A stretch of 64,000 nucleotides of DNA from Rhodanobacter thiooxydans (GTDB lineage: Bacteria; Pseudomonadota; Gammaproteobacteria; Xanthomonadales; Rhodanobacteraceae), in NCBI RefSeq assembly GCF_030291135.1, contig NZ_CP127409.1:2108001-2172000 (forward strand). The letters run 5' to 3'. Below, piece after piece: positions 39,763 through 49,453 of this stretch (position 1 is its first letter; every line of letters begins with the position of its first letter). The notes under the pieces are model-generated. The model had not been told where the DNA came from. It saw nothing but the letters and a program-made list of their open reading frames with translations, and searched no databases. The position numbers and the translations under genes were made by a program.

Positions 39763-40791
39763 ATGGGGAATATGTGGCGGCGCTTTTTTCGTGGCCGACA
39801 GCCAGCGCCAGCGCACCGCACGCGGCCAACCGCCGTGACGACCACGCACGCACCCCCGATCACGCCAGCCGTTCGATCGGCCGTGCCGCTGGCGGAAATC
39901 GAGGATCGTTTCCAGCGCTTCGTACTCGACCTTCCCGACAGCGATGCGAGCGCGCCCAGCACATCCGAGCTGGCCACGCTCAGGCGGCTGGAACTGCTCG
40001 GCGCCCGCTTCGACATGCACAGCCTGCCGCGCCTGCCGACGGTGTTGCCGCAACTGCTGCGCGCCCTGAGGAACGACAAGGCCGGCGGCGGCGAACTGGC
40101 CAAGCTGATCGGCCGCGATCCCCTGATGGTCGGCGAAATCATGCGCGTCACCGGCAGCGTGCATTACCGCGCCGCGCAGCCGATCACCAGCCTGCAGCAG
40201 GCGGTGGTGCTGCTGGGCCAGGACGGCCTGCGCCGGGTACTCACCCAGCACGTGATGAAGCCCATCCTGCAGGCCCATGCCGGCGCGTTCGGCCATGCCG
40301 CCGGCGAACGCCTGTGGCATCACGCCGAGCGTTGTGCGCATGCCTGCGCCTGGCTCGGCAGGAACAGCGGCTGCGACGCCTTCGAAGCCTATCTGGCGGG
40401 AATCGTCTGCCACGCCGGTGACAGCGCCGTGGTCCGCCTGCTGGGCAAAATGAAACCCGCCGGCGAGAAAGCCGAGCCGCCCTCGCCCGGCTTTCTCGCC
40501 GGTTGCGCCGGGCTCGCCGCGCGGCTTTCGCTGCAGCTTGCGCAGCACTGGGAACTGCCCCCGCGCGTGATCGACGCGTTGACAGAACGCCAGGCCCCGG
40601 CGACGCCGGCAGCCTCGCCGCTGGGCAACGCCCTGTCGGTGGCCGACCTGCTGGCGATGGCCCAGTTGCTGGCCGAGCACGAACGACTCGACGACGACCC
40701 GGATCTCAGCCAGGGCTGGCCCGCGGTCTTTGCGCCGAACCTGGTGGCGCGTTGCCGGCAGGACCTGCAGCGCAACTTTCCCGCGACGTGA
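39763..40791 (+). CDS. HDOD-domain protein
   Basis: 342 residues. A variable, basic N-terminus (1-60) is followed by an HDOD domain: LPRLPTVLPQLLRALRND, LIGRDPLMVGEIMRVTGS and the ITSLQQAVVLLGQDGLRRVL region. The HD residues are incomplete (ERLWHHAERCA), as usual for HDOD, so it is a signalling adaptor and not a hydrolase. An ATG at 39748 is also possible; 39763 has better spacing to GAGGG. Confidence 0.85.
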   Translation: MGNMWRRFFRGRQPAPAHRTRPTAVTTTHAPPITPAVRSAVPLAEIEDRFQRFVLDLPDSDASAPSTSELATLRRLELLGARFDMHSLPRLPTVLPQLLRALRNDKAGGGELAKLIGRDPLMVGEIMRVTGSVHYRAAQPITSLQQAVVLLGQDGLRRVLTQHVMKPILQAHAGAFGHAAGERLWHHAERCAHACAWLGRNSGCDAFEAYLAGIVCHAGDSAVVRLLGKMKPAGEKAEPPSPGFLAGCAGLAARLSLQLAQHWELPPRVIDALTERQAPATPAASPLGNALSVADLLAMAQLLAEHERLDDDPDLSQGWPAVFAPNLVARCRQDLQRNFPAT

Positions 40792-40815
40792 GCAACCCGC
40801 GGCCACGCCGCCCCG

Positions 40816-41529
40816 TCACTCGCCCCGACGCAGCAGGGTCAGCCCGATCAGACGCGACACCACCAGCGCGACGTACATCACCCCCGCGAACATCTCCAGG
40901 CTGGCCACCGCGCGGGCGTGCACGGTGATCGGGATGACATCGCCGATACCGGTGCTGGACAGCAGCGCGAAGCTGAGGAACAGCAGCTCGGTCCAGCTGC
41001 GCGCCTCATGCGGGTTGACCGCGGCGGAGAAGCAGCCCGGCTGCAGCGTCTGGCACAGCACGAATACATAGGTAAACGCCCACACCAGCAAGGTGAATGT
41101 GGCGCCCGCCGCAAACAGTTCGTCGGTGGTGGCGCGGCGGTCCGCCAGCATGTAGCTGATCAGGCACCCGGCCGCGTAGAAATAGAACGTGGCCTCCAGC
41201 GCGGCCCACCACGGCCGCAGCGGCGGCAGGTTCATGGTCAGGTCGAGCACGTTGAGCAGCACCGCCGGCAGTGCGATGCAGGCGCTGATCCAGGCGCGCC
41301 CGCGCGTACGCCGCACCATCGAGATCGCCAGCCCCAGCACCAGCACGCCGAACGCGCCGAACAACGCCCGCGCCGGGCGCGTGTGCTCGATGAACGGATA
41401 CAGCAGCAGGCCGCCCAGCTGCACCAGCAGCAGGATTGCCGAAGGGTGCCGGATGATCCGCACCAGCCAGCGCAGGTGGGCAAAGCGGATCAGTGCTCCC
41501 GTCGCCGTCGTTTCATCGCTGCCGTGCAT
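40816..41529 (-). CDS. Potassium-channel-like membrane protein (Ion_trans_2)
   Basis: 237 residues with about six hydrophobic segments. The last two flank a pore loop with selectivity-filter-like TGIGD in FALLSSTGIGDVIP; K+ channels usually have TVGYGD. A single pore loop means a tetramer if active. Ion choice is unknown. It converges on the HDOD gene with 24 bp between the stops. Confidence 0.78.
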   Translation of the reverse strand: MHGSDETTATGALIRFAHLRWLVRIIRHPSAILLLVQLGGLLLYPFIEHTRPARALFGAFGVLVLGLAISMVRRTRGRAWISACIALPAVLLNVLDLTMNLPPLRPWWAALEATFYFYAAGCLISYMLADRRATTDELFAAGATFTLLVWAFTYVFVLCQTLQPGCFSAAVNPHEARSWTELLFLSFALLSSTGIGDVIPITVHARAVASLEMFAGVMYVALVVSRLIGLTLLRRGE

Positions 41530-41586
41530 GCCTTCATCCTCCCGCCGATCGCTGCCGTGCGTGGGCCCCCCTGGCCCGCTGCCGGC

Positions 41587-42060
41587 TCATTCTGACAGTT
41601 CCAGGTGCATCGGCTGGGTGACCAAGCCGGTGTCGCTGACCAGCAGCGGCCCGCTGGGCACGAAACCGAAGTGCAGGTACACCGGCACCGCCATGGCCGA
41701 GGCTTTCAGCGTGAAACGCCGCGTGCCGGCGCGACGTACCGCGTCGCGCATCGTGCGCTGCCACAGCCGGCGCGCGATGCCGCGCCCGTGCATGCGGGTG
41801 CTGACGAAGAACTGGAACAGATGCGAGTCGTCGCGCATCGCCGCCACACCGACCAGGCGCCCGTCGTCCTGCCACGCCAGGTGGAAGCGCTGGCCGGCCA
41901 GGATCTTGCTCCGGATCATCCCGGCACCCATGCCACGCAGCAGCGGCCCGGCCGCGCTGGCCGGCTGCCACGGCAGGATCCAGCGCCGCGTCACCCGGCG
42001 CGCCAGCGCACCGATCGCGAGCGCATCCTGCGGACGGGCGAGACGATAGTGGATGGTCAT
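41587..42060 (-). CDS. GNAT-family N-acetyltransferase
   Basis: 157 residues. The acetyl-CoA loop is seen in STRMHGRGIARRLWQ, after a beta strand with HLFQFFVS. The N-terminal part begins MTIHYRLARPQDA. The substrate is unknown. An ATG 12 bp earlier (MGAAMTI) is also possible. It lies 27 bp downstream of the small oxidoreductase-like gene. Confidence 0.85.
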   Translation of the reverse strand: MTIHYRLARPQDALAIGALARRVTRRWILPWQPASAAGPLLRGMGAGMIRSKILAGQRFHLAWQDDGRLVGVAAMRDDSHLFQFFVSTRMHGRGIARRLWQRTMRDAVRRAGTRRFTLKASAMAVPVYLHFGFVPSGPLLVSDTGLVTQPMHLELSE

Positions 42061-42087
42061 GGCTGCTCCCACAAAAAAACAGCCGGC

Positions 42088-42270
42088 TCAGGGCTGGCGC
42101 GCACGCCACGCCGCCAATGCCAGCTCGTAGCGTTCAAGCGCCTCTTCGTGGACGTCGTGGACACAGCGCACGCAACCCTCGCCGCAGCAATCGGCGGCGT
42201 CCGGCTCGCGCGGGCGTTGCGGCGGCGGGTCCGGATCGGGGGTTGGCGGGGTGGGACTGGCGGGATTCAC
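42088..42270 (-). CDS. Small oxidoreductase-like-domain protein
   Basis: 60 residues: a Pro-rich N-terminus (1-20) followed by the PF09791-like motif DCCGEGCVRCVHDVHEEALE with four Cys in CC-x3-C-x2-C form, then a short helix. In other proteins this motif is a small metal-binding module; no activity is known for the free form. Co-directional with the GNAT gene. Confidence 0.75.
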   Translation of the reverse strand: MNPASPTPPTPDPDPPPQRPREPDAADCCGEGCVRCVHDVHEEALERYELALAAWRARQP

Positions 42271-42369
42271 GGCGTTCCGGTCGGCATCGGGTTCCGGGCG
42301 GCGAACCTGCCCGGAACCCGATGGTGCCGCCGATCGCCGCCGCGACTCAAGCGGCCGCGGCGGGGCGGT

Positions 42370-43146
42370 TCAATTCGCCGGCTTGCGGAAGCGGTAGATG
42401 AACTGGTCGGTATGGCCGCGTATCGACTTGTCGAACACCTTGATGTCGAGCGGGTCGGCCGGGTTGCGCAGCGCGTCGCTCTCGCCGTCGAACACGAAGC
42501 CGGCCGCCTCCACTTCCTGCTTCACCACCGCCGGATCGATGCGATGCAGGGTGTCGGTGTCGGCGAGGCCGGAGCCGGCCGGGGCCGCGTGGTCGATCAC
42601 CACGAACAGGCCGCCCGGCTTGAGCGCGTCGTAGACCCGCTTGTCGAAGCCGGTCATGTCCACCGGGCCCATGAACGGGTCGTGGTAGTCGTGGTAGTTC
42701 TGCGCGGTGAACACCAGGTCGACCGGTTCCGGCGCGCTCAGCAGCGCCGCCGGTTGCTGCAACAGGGTGACGTTGGCGTAATGCGGCGTGGCGGCCAGCT
42801 TCTGCCACTGCGCAAGGCTCTTGCTGGCGTACTTCGCCATCTCGCCCGGCCACACCGTGTAGACGTGTCCCTGCGGGCCGACGATGGCGCTGAACACGCG
42901 CGTCCAGTAGCCGCTGCCCGGCACCAGCTCCAGCACCTTCTGGCCCGGCTTCACCTCGGCGAAAGCCATCACCTGGGCCACCTTGCGGCGGGCGTCGTCG
43001 GCGCGGTCGGTCTGGCGGGCGGGGTCAGCGAGCGCTTTCTGCACCGCGGCGGAGACCGCCGCTTCGTGCGGTTTCGCCGCCTGCTGGGCCAGGGCCACGG
43101 CAGGAAAGGCGACGGCAAGCAACACAGCAAGGACAGTGGGACGCAT
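42370..43146 (-). CDS. Exported class I methyltransferase-fold protein
   Basis: 258 residues. Signal peptide (MRPTVLAVLLAVAFPAVALA, cut at about 21), then a Rossmann methyltransferase fold with motif I VLELVPGSGYWTRVFSA, DLVFTAQNYHD and GGLFVVIDHAAPAG. Export of a SAM-type fold is unusual because SAM is cytosolic, though this periplasmic-looking family is common in Xanthomonadales. Role unknown. Divergent from the next gene. Confidence 0.82.
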   Translation of the reverse strand: MRPTVLAVLLAVAFPAVALAQQAAKPHEAAVSAAVQKALADPARQTDRADDARRKVAQVMAFAEVKPGQKVLELVPGSGYWTRVFSAIVGPQGHVYTVWPGEMAKYASKSLAQWQKLAATPHYANVTLLQQPAALLSAPEPVDLVFTAQNYHDYHDPFMGPVDMTGFDKRVYDALKPGGLFVVIDHAAPAGSGLADTDTLHRIDPAVVKQEVEAAGFVFDGESDALRNPADPLDIKVFDKSIRGHTDQFIYRFRKPAN

Positions 43147-43376
43147 GGTCGTACTCCTCAGTGGGCAAGGGTTCGCCGATTGTGCTCCCGAATCGCGGCA
43201 ATGGCCCCGTGCCGCTTGGCACGGGGCACCACCCCGGTTCATGCTCCATGCTCGACCGCGACCATGCCCACCCGGGCCGGTCATCCGCACACGTCCCGGC
43301 GTGCTGCCACGCGACAGCCTGCGCGTGCCCGCAACACAGGCAGACGACCTCCCGAACACCGTATCAGGAGAACCCG

Positions 43377-44798
43377 ATGCCAAGCCGTACCTCCTTCCCC
43401 ATGCTCGGCCTTGCGCTTGGACTGCTGCTGCCCGCGCTGCCGGGCCATGCGCAGTCGGCCGCGCAATGGCAGGCGGAACAGGTCGCCGCGTCGCAAAAAT
43501 CCGAGCAGATCATGCACGAGGCCGACAAGTACAAGAGCCTGCTGGCCCAGTACCAGGTGATGCGCTATCCCTACGCCACCAACCCGGACCCCGCCTTCCA
43601 CATCATCTTCGGTCAGTACCTGAGCTGGTACCAGAGCTTCATCGGCGACTATCCGGACGCCGCCGCCAGCTTCTCGATCAGGCAGCCGGCGCTGCCGGAC
43701 GACCGCCCTTCGCCGCTGGGCAACCCCGGCTACCGCGCCAGGCCCGCGCTGGAAGCGATTCCCGAGCTGGCCAGGAACTACCGTGCGGTGTTCCTCAACG
43801 AAGCGCACAACATACCGCTCACCCGCACGCTGACCGTACAGTTGCTGGGCAAGCTGCGCGCGGAGGGCTTCAACTATTTCGCCGCCGAGACGCTTTACCA
43901 GACCGACAGCGGGCTGCAGGCGCGCGGCTACCCGGTCGCCGGCAGCGGCTTCTATACCGAGGAGCCGATCTACGCCGAGATGGTGCGCACCGCCCTGAAA
44001 CTCGGCTTCAAGGTGGTCGCCTACGAGGCGCTCTCCGCGGCCACCGGCGACGCCCGCGAAGCCGAGCAGGCGCGCAACCTCTACCGCGAGGTGTTCAAGA
44101 ATGACCCGCAGGCGCGGCTGGTGATCAACGCCGGCTACGCGCACATCCAGGAATCGGGCGTCTATCTGGGCGGCTCCTCGATGGCCGAGCACCTGCACAA
44201 GCTCAGCGGCATCGACCCGCTCACGGTCGAGCAGACCATGCTGTACCCGCATCCGTCAGCCAACGACGACCACCCCGACTACGCCCCGGTGATGAAGCAA
44301 CTGCGGCCCGGGGCACCGATCGTGTTCGTGAACAAGCAAGGCCAGCCGTGGTCGCTGCGCCCGGGCTACGACGTCAGCGTGTTCTTCCCGCCCGAACGGC
44401 TCAAGCGCGGCCGCCCCGGCTGGCTCGATCTCGGTGGCATGCGCAAGCCGTACCTGGTCGGCGGCGAACGCTGCGACCACACCTATCCGTGCATGGTCGA
44501 GGCGCGTTATGCCGACGAGGGCAGCGACGCGATTCCCGCCGACCGCCTGGTGCTCGACCCGCTGCCGTTGAACGCCGTCACCAGCGACCGCATCAGCAAC
44601 GGGCTGATCGAACCCCACAGCCTGCTCTACCTGCGTCCCGGCAAGTACCGGCTGACCTACACCGATGCGGATGCGCACCAGCTGTTCGCCCGCGACGTCA
44701 CCATCCGGGACGGCGATGCCGCCCCGCCGTCCGATCTCGTCGATCCACCTCCGCCGGCGCCGCCGGCAGAATCCGCCTCCACCACCCAGGGGAAATGA
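43377..44798 (+). CDS. Secreted protein of unknown function with a ChaN/erythromycin-esterase-like core
   Basis: 473 residues. Signal peptide (to AQS, about residue 26). The region at about 135-290 (FLNEAHNIPLTRTLTVQLL, YFAAETLY, INAGYAHIQE) has the Glu-His and Gly-Tyr-His pattern of the Tiki/ChaN/EreA superfamily, whose members include metal-dependent peptidases and esterases. The C-terminal part is beta-rich and ends in a Pro-rich tail. CAGGAG at 43365-43370 fixes the start. The stop overlaps the next gene by ATGA, tying it to a secreted M28 peptidase. The function is open. Confidence 0.7.
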   Translation: MPSRTSFPMLGLALGLLLPALPGHAQSAAQWQAEQVAASQKSEQIMHEADKYKSLLAQYQVMRYPYATNPDPAFHIIFGQYLSWYQSFIGDYPDAAASFSIRQPALPDDRPSPLGNPGYRARPALEAIPELARNYRAVFLNEAHNIPLTRTLTVQLLGKLRAEGFNYFAAETLYQTDSGLQARGYPVAGSGFYTEEPIYAEMVRTALKLGFKVVAYEALSAATGDAREAEQARNLYREVFKNDPQARLVINAGYAHIQESGVYLGGSSMAEHLHKLSGIDPLTVEQTMLYPHPSANDDHPDYAPVMKQLRPGAPIVFVNKQGQPWSLRPGYDVSVFFPPERLKRGRPGWLDLGGMRKPYLVGGERCDHTYPCMVEARYADEGSDAIPADRLVLDPLPLNAVTSDRISNGLIEPHSLLYLRPGKYRLTYTDADAHQLFARDVTIRDGDAAPPSDLVDPPPPAPPAESASTTQGK

Positions 44799-47110
44799 CC
44801 CATATGACCCGATACGCGATACGACCTGTGCTGACCCTGAGCTGTCTGCTGGCGACCTTCGCCGTCGCCGCCGCCAACGCACCGGGTCACGCCGATGACG
44901 GCAGCATGTTCGGCTTCAGCACCAGCGCGGCGACCGCCCAGCAGGACCTCGAGCGGCGCTTCGACGCCCAGCTCGATCCCGCCGAACTGCGCAGCTGGCT
45001 CAAGCAGATGTCGTCGCAACCCAATCAGGTCGGCTCGCCGCACGACAAGGCGAACGCCGAATTCATGCTGGCGAAGTTCCGCGAATGGGGCTGGGACGCG
45101 CACATCGAGACGTTCAGCGTGCTCTACCCCACACCGAAGAAGGTCGCGCTGGAACTGCTGGGGCCGAAGCCCTACACCGCTACGCTGCATGAACCGGCCG
45201 TCGCCGGCGATGCCACTTCCGACCTCGCCGGCGTTCTGCCGCCGTACAACGTCTACGGCGCCGACGGCGACGTCAGCGCGCCCGTGGTCTATGCCAATTA
45301 CGGCATGCCGGACGACTACAAGGAGCTGGCGCGGCGCGGCGTCGACGTGCGCGGCAAGATCGTCATCACCCGCTACGGCGGCGGCTGGCGCGGGCTGAAG
45401 CCCAAGCTGGCGCAGGAGCACGGCGCCATTGGCTGCCTGATCTATTCCGACCCGCACGACGACGGCTACGCCGAGGGCGACGTCTATCCACAAGGCGGCT
45501 GGCGTCCGGCGCAGGGCGTGCAGCGCGGCTCGGTGGCCGACATGCAGCTGTATCCGGGCGACCCGTTGACCCCGGGCATCGGCTCCACGCCCGGCACGAA
45601 GCGACTGGCACTGAAAGACGCGAAGACCATCCTGAAGATTCCGGTGCTGCCGATCTCCTACGCCGACGCCACGCCGCTGCTGCAGGCGCTGCGCGGCCCG
45701 ATGGCGCCGGCCAACTGGCGTGGTGCGCTGCCGCTGACCTACCGCGTCGGCCCGAGCGCGAGCAAGGTCCACCTGACCGTGCTGTCGGACTGGAGCCAGA
45801 AACCGGTTTACGACGTGATCGCCATGCTCAAGGGCGCCACCGCGCCGGACCAGTGGGTCGTGCGCGGCAACCACCACGACGGCTGGACCTTCGGCGCGTG
45901 GGACCCGCTCTCCGGCAACGTCACCCTGATGGCCGAGGCCAAGGCCATCGGCGGCCTCGTCAAGCAGGGCTGGCGGCCCCAGCGCACGCTGGTCTATGCC
46001 AGCTGGGACGGCGAGGAACCGGGCCTGCTCGGTTCCACCGAGTGGGCCGAGGCGCATGCCGCAGAACTGCAGCAGAAGGCCGTGCTGTACCTCAACTCCG
46101 ACACCAACGCTCGCGGCTTCCTCGATGCCGGCGGCAGCCATTCGCTGCAGCATCTGGTCAACCAGGTGGCCGATGGCGTGACCGATCCGGAAACCAATGT
46201 CAGCGTGCGCGAGCGCCTGCGCGCGCACATGCTGGTCGACGGCAGCAGCAAGGATGCCAAACCCGAAACGAAGGCCATCGCCAAGCTGGCGGCCGAAGGC
46301 GGCGACGTGCCGATCCAGGCGCTGGGTTCGGGCTCCGACTACAGCGCCTTCCTGGAACACCTCGGCATCGCCTCGCTGAACCTCGGCTTCGGCGGCGAAG
46401 ACGACGACGCCGGCATCTACCACTCGCGCTACGACTCGTTCGACCACTATGTGCGTTTCGGCGATCCGGACTTCGCTTACGGCGTGGCGCTGGCCAAGGT
46501 CGCCGGGCACATCATGCTGCGCACCGCCGATGCCGGCGTGCTGCCGCTGCGCTTCGGCGACTTCAGCGACACGCTCGACCGCTACGTGGGCGAGCTGCAC
46601 AAGCTGGTCGACGACACCCGCAAGGCCACCGAGCAGCAACACAAGCTGCTGGACAGCCACGCGTTCGCGCTCGACGCCGACCCCACCCGCCCGGTCGCCC
46701 CTCCCGCGCGCGACTCGGACATGCCGGCGATCGACCTGGCCCCGCTGGACCAGGCCGCGAAACGGCTCAGGCAGAGCGCCCAGGCGTATCAGGCGGCCTA
46801 CACCAGACACGCCGCCGGCTCCGACCTGCCCGCAGCCCGGCAGCAGCAACTGAACCAGCTGATCGGGAGCATGGAGCAGACCCTCACCGATCCCGCCGGC
46901 CTGCCCGGTCGCAACTGGTTCAAGCACTTCATCTACGCACCGGGCATGCTCACCGGCTACGGCGTCAAGACCGTGCCCGGCGTGCGCGAGGCCATCGAGG
47001 CACGACGCTGGGACGAGGCCAGCCATTACGCCGCGCTCACCGCCAAGGTGCTCGACCGCTACCGTGCGCAACTCGACCGGTTGACGGCGCTGCTGGACCA
47101 GCGATCCTAG
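44795..47110 (+). CDS. Secreted M28B metallopeptidase (glutamate carboxypeptidase II type)
   Basis: About 771 residues. Signal peptide, then a PA insert (about 120-290), the M28 zinc domain and a C-terminal transferrin-receptor-like dimer domain (from about 600). Metal and catalytic residues are visible: GNHHDGWTFGAWD, SWDGEEPGLLGS (Glu-Glu), LNSDTNARG and YHSRYDSF. It should remove C-terminal acidic residues from peptides outside the cytoplasm. ATG 44795 overlaps the previous stop; ATG 44804 (MTRYAIRP) is the alternative start. Confidence 0.9.
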   Translation: MTHMTRYAIRPVLTLSCLLATFAVAAANAPGHADDGSMFGFSTSAATAQQDLERRFDAQLDPAELRSWLKQMSSQPNQVGSPHDKANAEFMLAKFREWGWDAHIETFSVLYPTPKKVALELLGPKPYTATLHEPAVAGDATSDLAGVLPPYNVYGADGDVSAPVVYANYGMPDDYKELARRGVDVRGKIVITRYGGGWRGLKPKLAQEHGAIGCLIYSDPHDDGYAEGDVYPQGGWRPAQGVQRGSVADMQLYPGDPLTPGIGSTPGTKRLALKDAKTILKIPVLPISYADATPLLQALRGPMAPANWRGALPLTYRVGPSASKVHLTVLSDWSQKPVYDVIAMLKGATAPDQWVVRGNHHDGWTFGAWDPLSGNVTLMAEAKAIGGLVKQGWRPQRTLVYASWDGEEPGLLGSTEWAEAHAAELQQKAVLYLNSDTNARGFLDAGGSHSLQHLVNQVADGVTDPETNVSVRERLRAHMLVDGSSKDAKPETKAIAKLAAEGGDVPIQALGSGSDYSAFLEHLGIASLNLGFGGEDDDAGIYHSRYDSFDHYVRFGDPDFAYGVALAKVAGHIMLRTADAGVLPLRFGDFSDTLDRYVGELHKLVDDTRKATEQQHKLLDSHAFALDADPTRPVAPPARDSDMPAIDLAPLDQAAKRLRQSAQAYQAAYTRHAAGSDLPAARQQQLNQLIGSMEQTLTDPAGLPGRNWFKHFIYAPGMLTGYGVKTVPGVREAIEARRWDEASHYAALTAKVLDRYRAQLDRLTALLDQRS

Positions 47111-47273
47111 CCTGCCGCGTCACGCTCGATCGCGAGGCGGCCAGACCACCGGCCGCCCTCGATCCGCTCCAGCGTTGCACCCGTCCCGATACGGTTGGCG
47201 CCCTGCTATAAATATCTCCCTGGGGCAACCGGCAGGTTGCACGGTCGTTCCATCACGACAGGGGAAATCAACG

Positions 47274-49268
47274 ATGAGGATGCAACGCTGGATCGTTGCG
47301 GGTCTGCTCTTGCTGTTTACTGCCGTGCTGCAGGCACAGCCGGTCTCTTATGCCGAACTGGCGCGGCATACCCAGTACAAGGACGTGAAAATCTCGCCCG
47401 ACGGCAAATACCTGGCCGCCACCGCCGTGGTGAACGGGCAGACCGTGCTGGCCCTGATCCGGGTGTCCGATCACCAGGGCAACCTGGTTCGCCCGCGGCA
47501 GGAGGACGACGTCACCGATTTCTGGTGGGCGTCCGCTACCCGCGTGCTGTATTCCGTAGGCGAACGTGTCGGCGGTTACGACGCGCCGTTTGCCACCGGC
47601 GAACTGTTCGCGGTCAACGCCAGCGGCAATGGCGCGGACATGCTGTACGGCTACCGCCGCAGTGGCATGAGCACCGGCTCGCACATCCAGCGGGCGACAG
47701 CCGAATACGGCAGTGCCGAACTGATTGCCACCATCCCGGACGATCCCAACCATGTGCTGGTATCCATCAGTTCGTGGTCGGGAGGCGGGCTTGAGGGCGC
47801 CATCCCCGTGGCCTACCGCATGGACGTGCGCAACGGCAACAAGACACAACTCATCGTTGCCCCCATGCGTGGCGCAAGCTTCGTCGCCGACCACCAGGGG
47901 CGGATCCGCTTCGCGGCTGGTTTTGACAATGACGGCAACGCCAAGGTCTACCAGCACCCGATCGATGGTGATGGCTGGCAGCTGCTGCCGGAAGCAAGCA
48001 AAAACCGCTCGATGCCGATCGAATTCAACCGCGATGACAGCGAGGCGTATTTCACCTGTTCGGCACCCGCCGCCTTCGGCGTTTGCAGCTGGGATCCGGC
48101 AAAGCAGTCGCTCAGCGTCGTGTGGAGCAATCCACACGTCGAAGCGACCCGGATACTGCAGGGCCTGGCCGACGACAGCATCCTCGGCGTGGGCTTCATG
48201 GACGGCCGTACCGGCACCGCGTTGTTCGACGCGCAGTCACCCGATGCGCAGACCCTGCTCACCCTGATGAAGCAGTTCCCCGGCGAGAGCGTCCGCTTCG
48301 TCTCCGGCACGCGCGATGGCAGCCTGAGCGTGGTGCTGGTCGAGGCGGACGCCGATCCCGGCACGTTCCTGCTGTACGACGCCAAGGCCCGGAAACTCAC
48401 GCCGCTGCTGGCCCGGGCCTCGTGGATCGACCCCGCCCGGATGGCCACCATGCAGCCGGTCGACTTCGCGGCACGCGACGGCATGCAACTGCACGGCTAC
48501 GTGAGCTATCCGCCCGGCAAGGAAAGCGTCAGGCACCTGCCGATGGTGGTGCTGGTACACGGCGGCCCGTTCGGCGTCCGCGACCATTGGGAATACCAGC
48601 CGGACGTGCAGGCGCTGGCAACCCGTGGCTACGCCGTGCTGCAGGTGAACTATCGCGGTTCCGGTGGCTACGGCTACGACTACGAACGCGCCGGCTGGAA
48701 GGAGTGGGGCGGCAAGATGCAGGACGATGTCACCGACGCGACCCGCTGGGCGATCACACAAGGCATCGCCGATCCGCAGCGGATCTGCATCTACGGTGGC
48801 AGCTACGGTGGTTATGCGGCACTCGAGGGCGCGGTGAAGGAGCCGGATCTGTACAAGTGTGCGGTCGGCTACGTGGGCGTCTACGACCTGCCCCTGATGT
48901 ACCGCCGCGGCGACATCCCGCAATCGAGCTCTGGCGAGGCCTACCTGAAGCGCCAGCTGGGCGACGACATGGACGTGCTGGCCAGTCATTCGCCGATCAA
49001 CCAGCTCGACCGGCTCAAGGCACGCGTGATGCTGGTGGTTGGCGGCGAGGACAAGCGCGTGCCGCCGATCCAGGGCACCAACCTGCACCAGGCGCTGGCG
49101 AAACGGAACATCGCGCACGAATGGCTGTACAAGTCCAACGAAATGCACGGCTTCTACGACGAAGCCAACCAGGCCGAGATGTATGCAAAGCTCGTGCAGT
49201 TCGTCGACTCCAGCATCGGCCCCGATGCCACGGCGACGGGGAGCAGCAATACCGCCGCCGCCCACTGA
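47274..49268 (+). CDS. Secreted S9-family prolyl-oligopeptidase-like peptidase
   Basis: 664 residues. Signal peptide to about residue 22 (LQAQP), a beta-propeller domain, then an alpha/beta-hydrolase with Ser nucleophile in YGGSYGGYAAL, Asp in VVGGEDKRVP and His in EMHGFYDEAN. It likely acts as a dipeptidyl or acylaminoacyl peptidase on short peptides. AT-rich TATAAAT at 47210 and a small hairpin (GCAACC/GGTTGC, 47225-47240) lie in its leader. A GC hairpin follows the stop. Confidence 0.9.
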   Translation: MRMQRWIVAGLLLLFTAVLQAQPVSYAELARHTQYKDVKISPDGKYLAATAVVNGQTVLALIRVSDHQGNLVRPRQEDDVTDFWWASATRVLYSVGERVGGYDAPFATGELFAVNASGNGADMLYGYRRSGMSTGSHIQRATAEYGSAELIATIPDDPNHVLVSISSWSGGGLEGAIPVAYRMDVRNGNKTQLIVAPMRGASFVADHQGRIRFAAGFDNDGNAKVYQHPIDGDGWQLLPEASKNRSMPIEFNRDDSEAYFTCSAPAAFGVCSWDPAKQSLSVVWSNPHVEATRILQGLADDSILGVGFMDGRTGTALFDAQSPDAQTLLTLMKQFPGESVRFVSGTRDGSLSVVLVEADADPGTFLLYDAKARKLTPLLARASWIDPARMATMQPVDFAARDGMQLHGYVSYPPGKESVRHLPMVVLVHGGPFGVRDHWEYQPDVQALATRGYAVLQVNYRGSGGYGYDYERAGWKEWGGKMQDDVTDATRWAITQGIADPQRICIYGGSYGGYAALEGAVKEPDLYKCAVGYVGVYDLPLMYRRGDIPQSSSGEAYLKRQLGDDMDVLASHSPINQLDRLKARVMLVVGGEDKRVPPIQGTNLHQALAKRNIAHEWLYKSNEMHGFYDEANQAEMYAKLVQFVDSSIGPDATATGSSNTAAAH

Positions 49269-49285
49269 CCCTCTGCGGGGAAAGA

Positions 49286-49316
49286 CGCGCTCCTGCCCGA
49301 TTCCGGCAGGAGCGCG
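49286..49316 (+). terminator. Strong hairpin after the S9 peptidase gene
   Basis: A 12-bp perfect stem (CGCGCTCCTGCC with its complement) and a 7-nt loop, 18 bp after the stop. No T run follows, so it may end the transcript weakly or protect the 3' end. Confidence 0.5.
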
Positions 49317-49453
49317 CCGTTACGTGGCAGCCGTCGCCGTGGCGGCGCGACCGGCGGTTCGGATTGCCTGCCCAACTGATGGGCTACGCGCAGCCACACC
49401 TGTTCTGGCAGAGTGCGGCGATCAGCTGCCACACGACCCCGGGGAAACTCATC

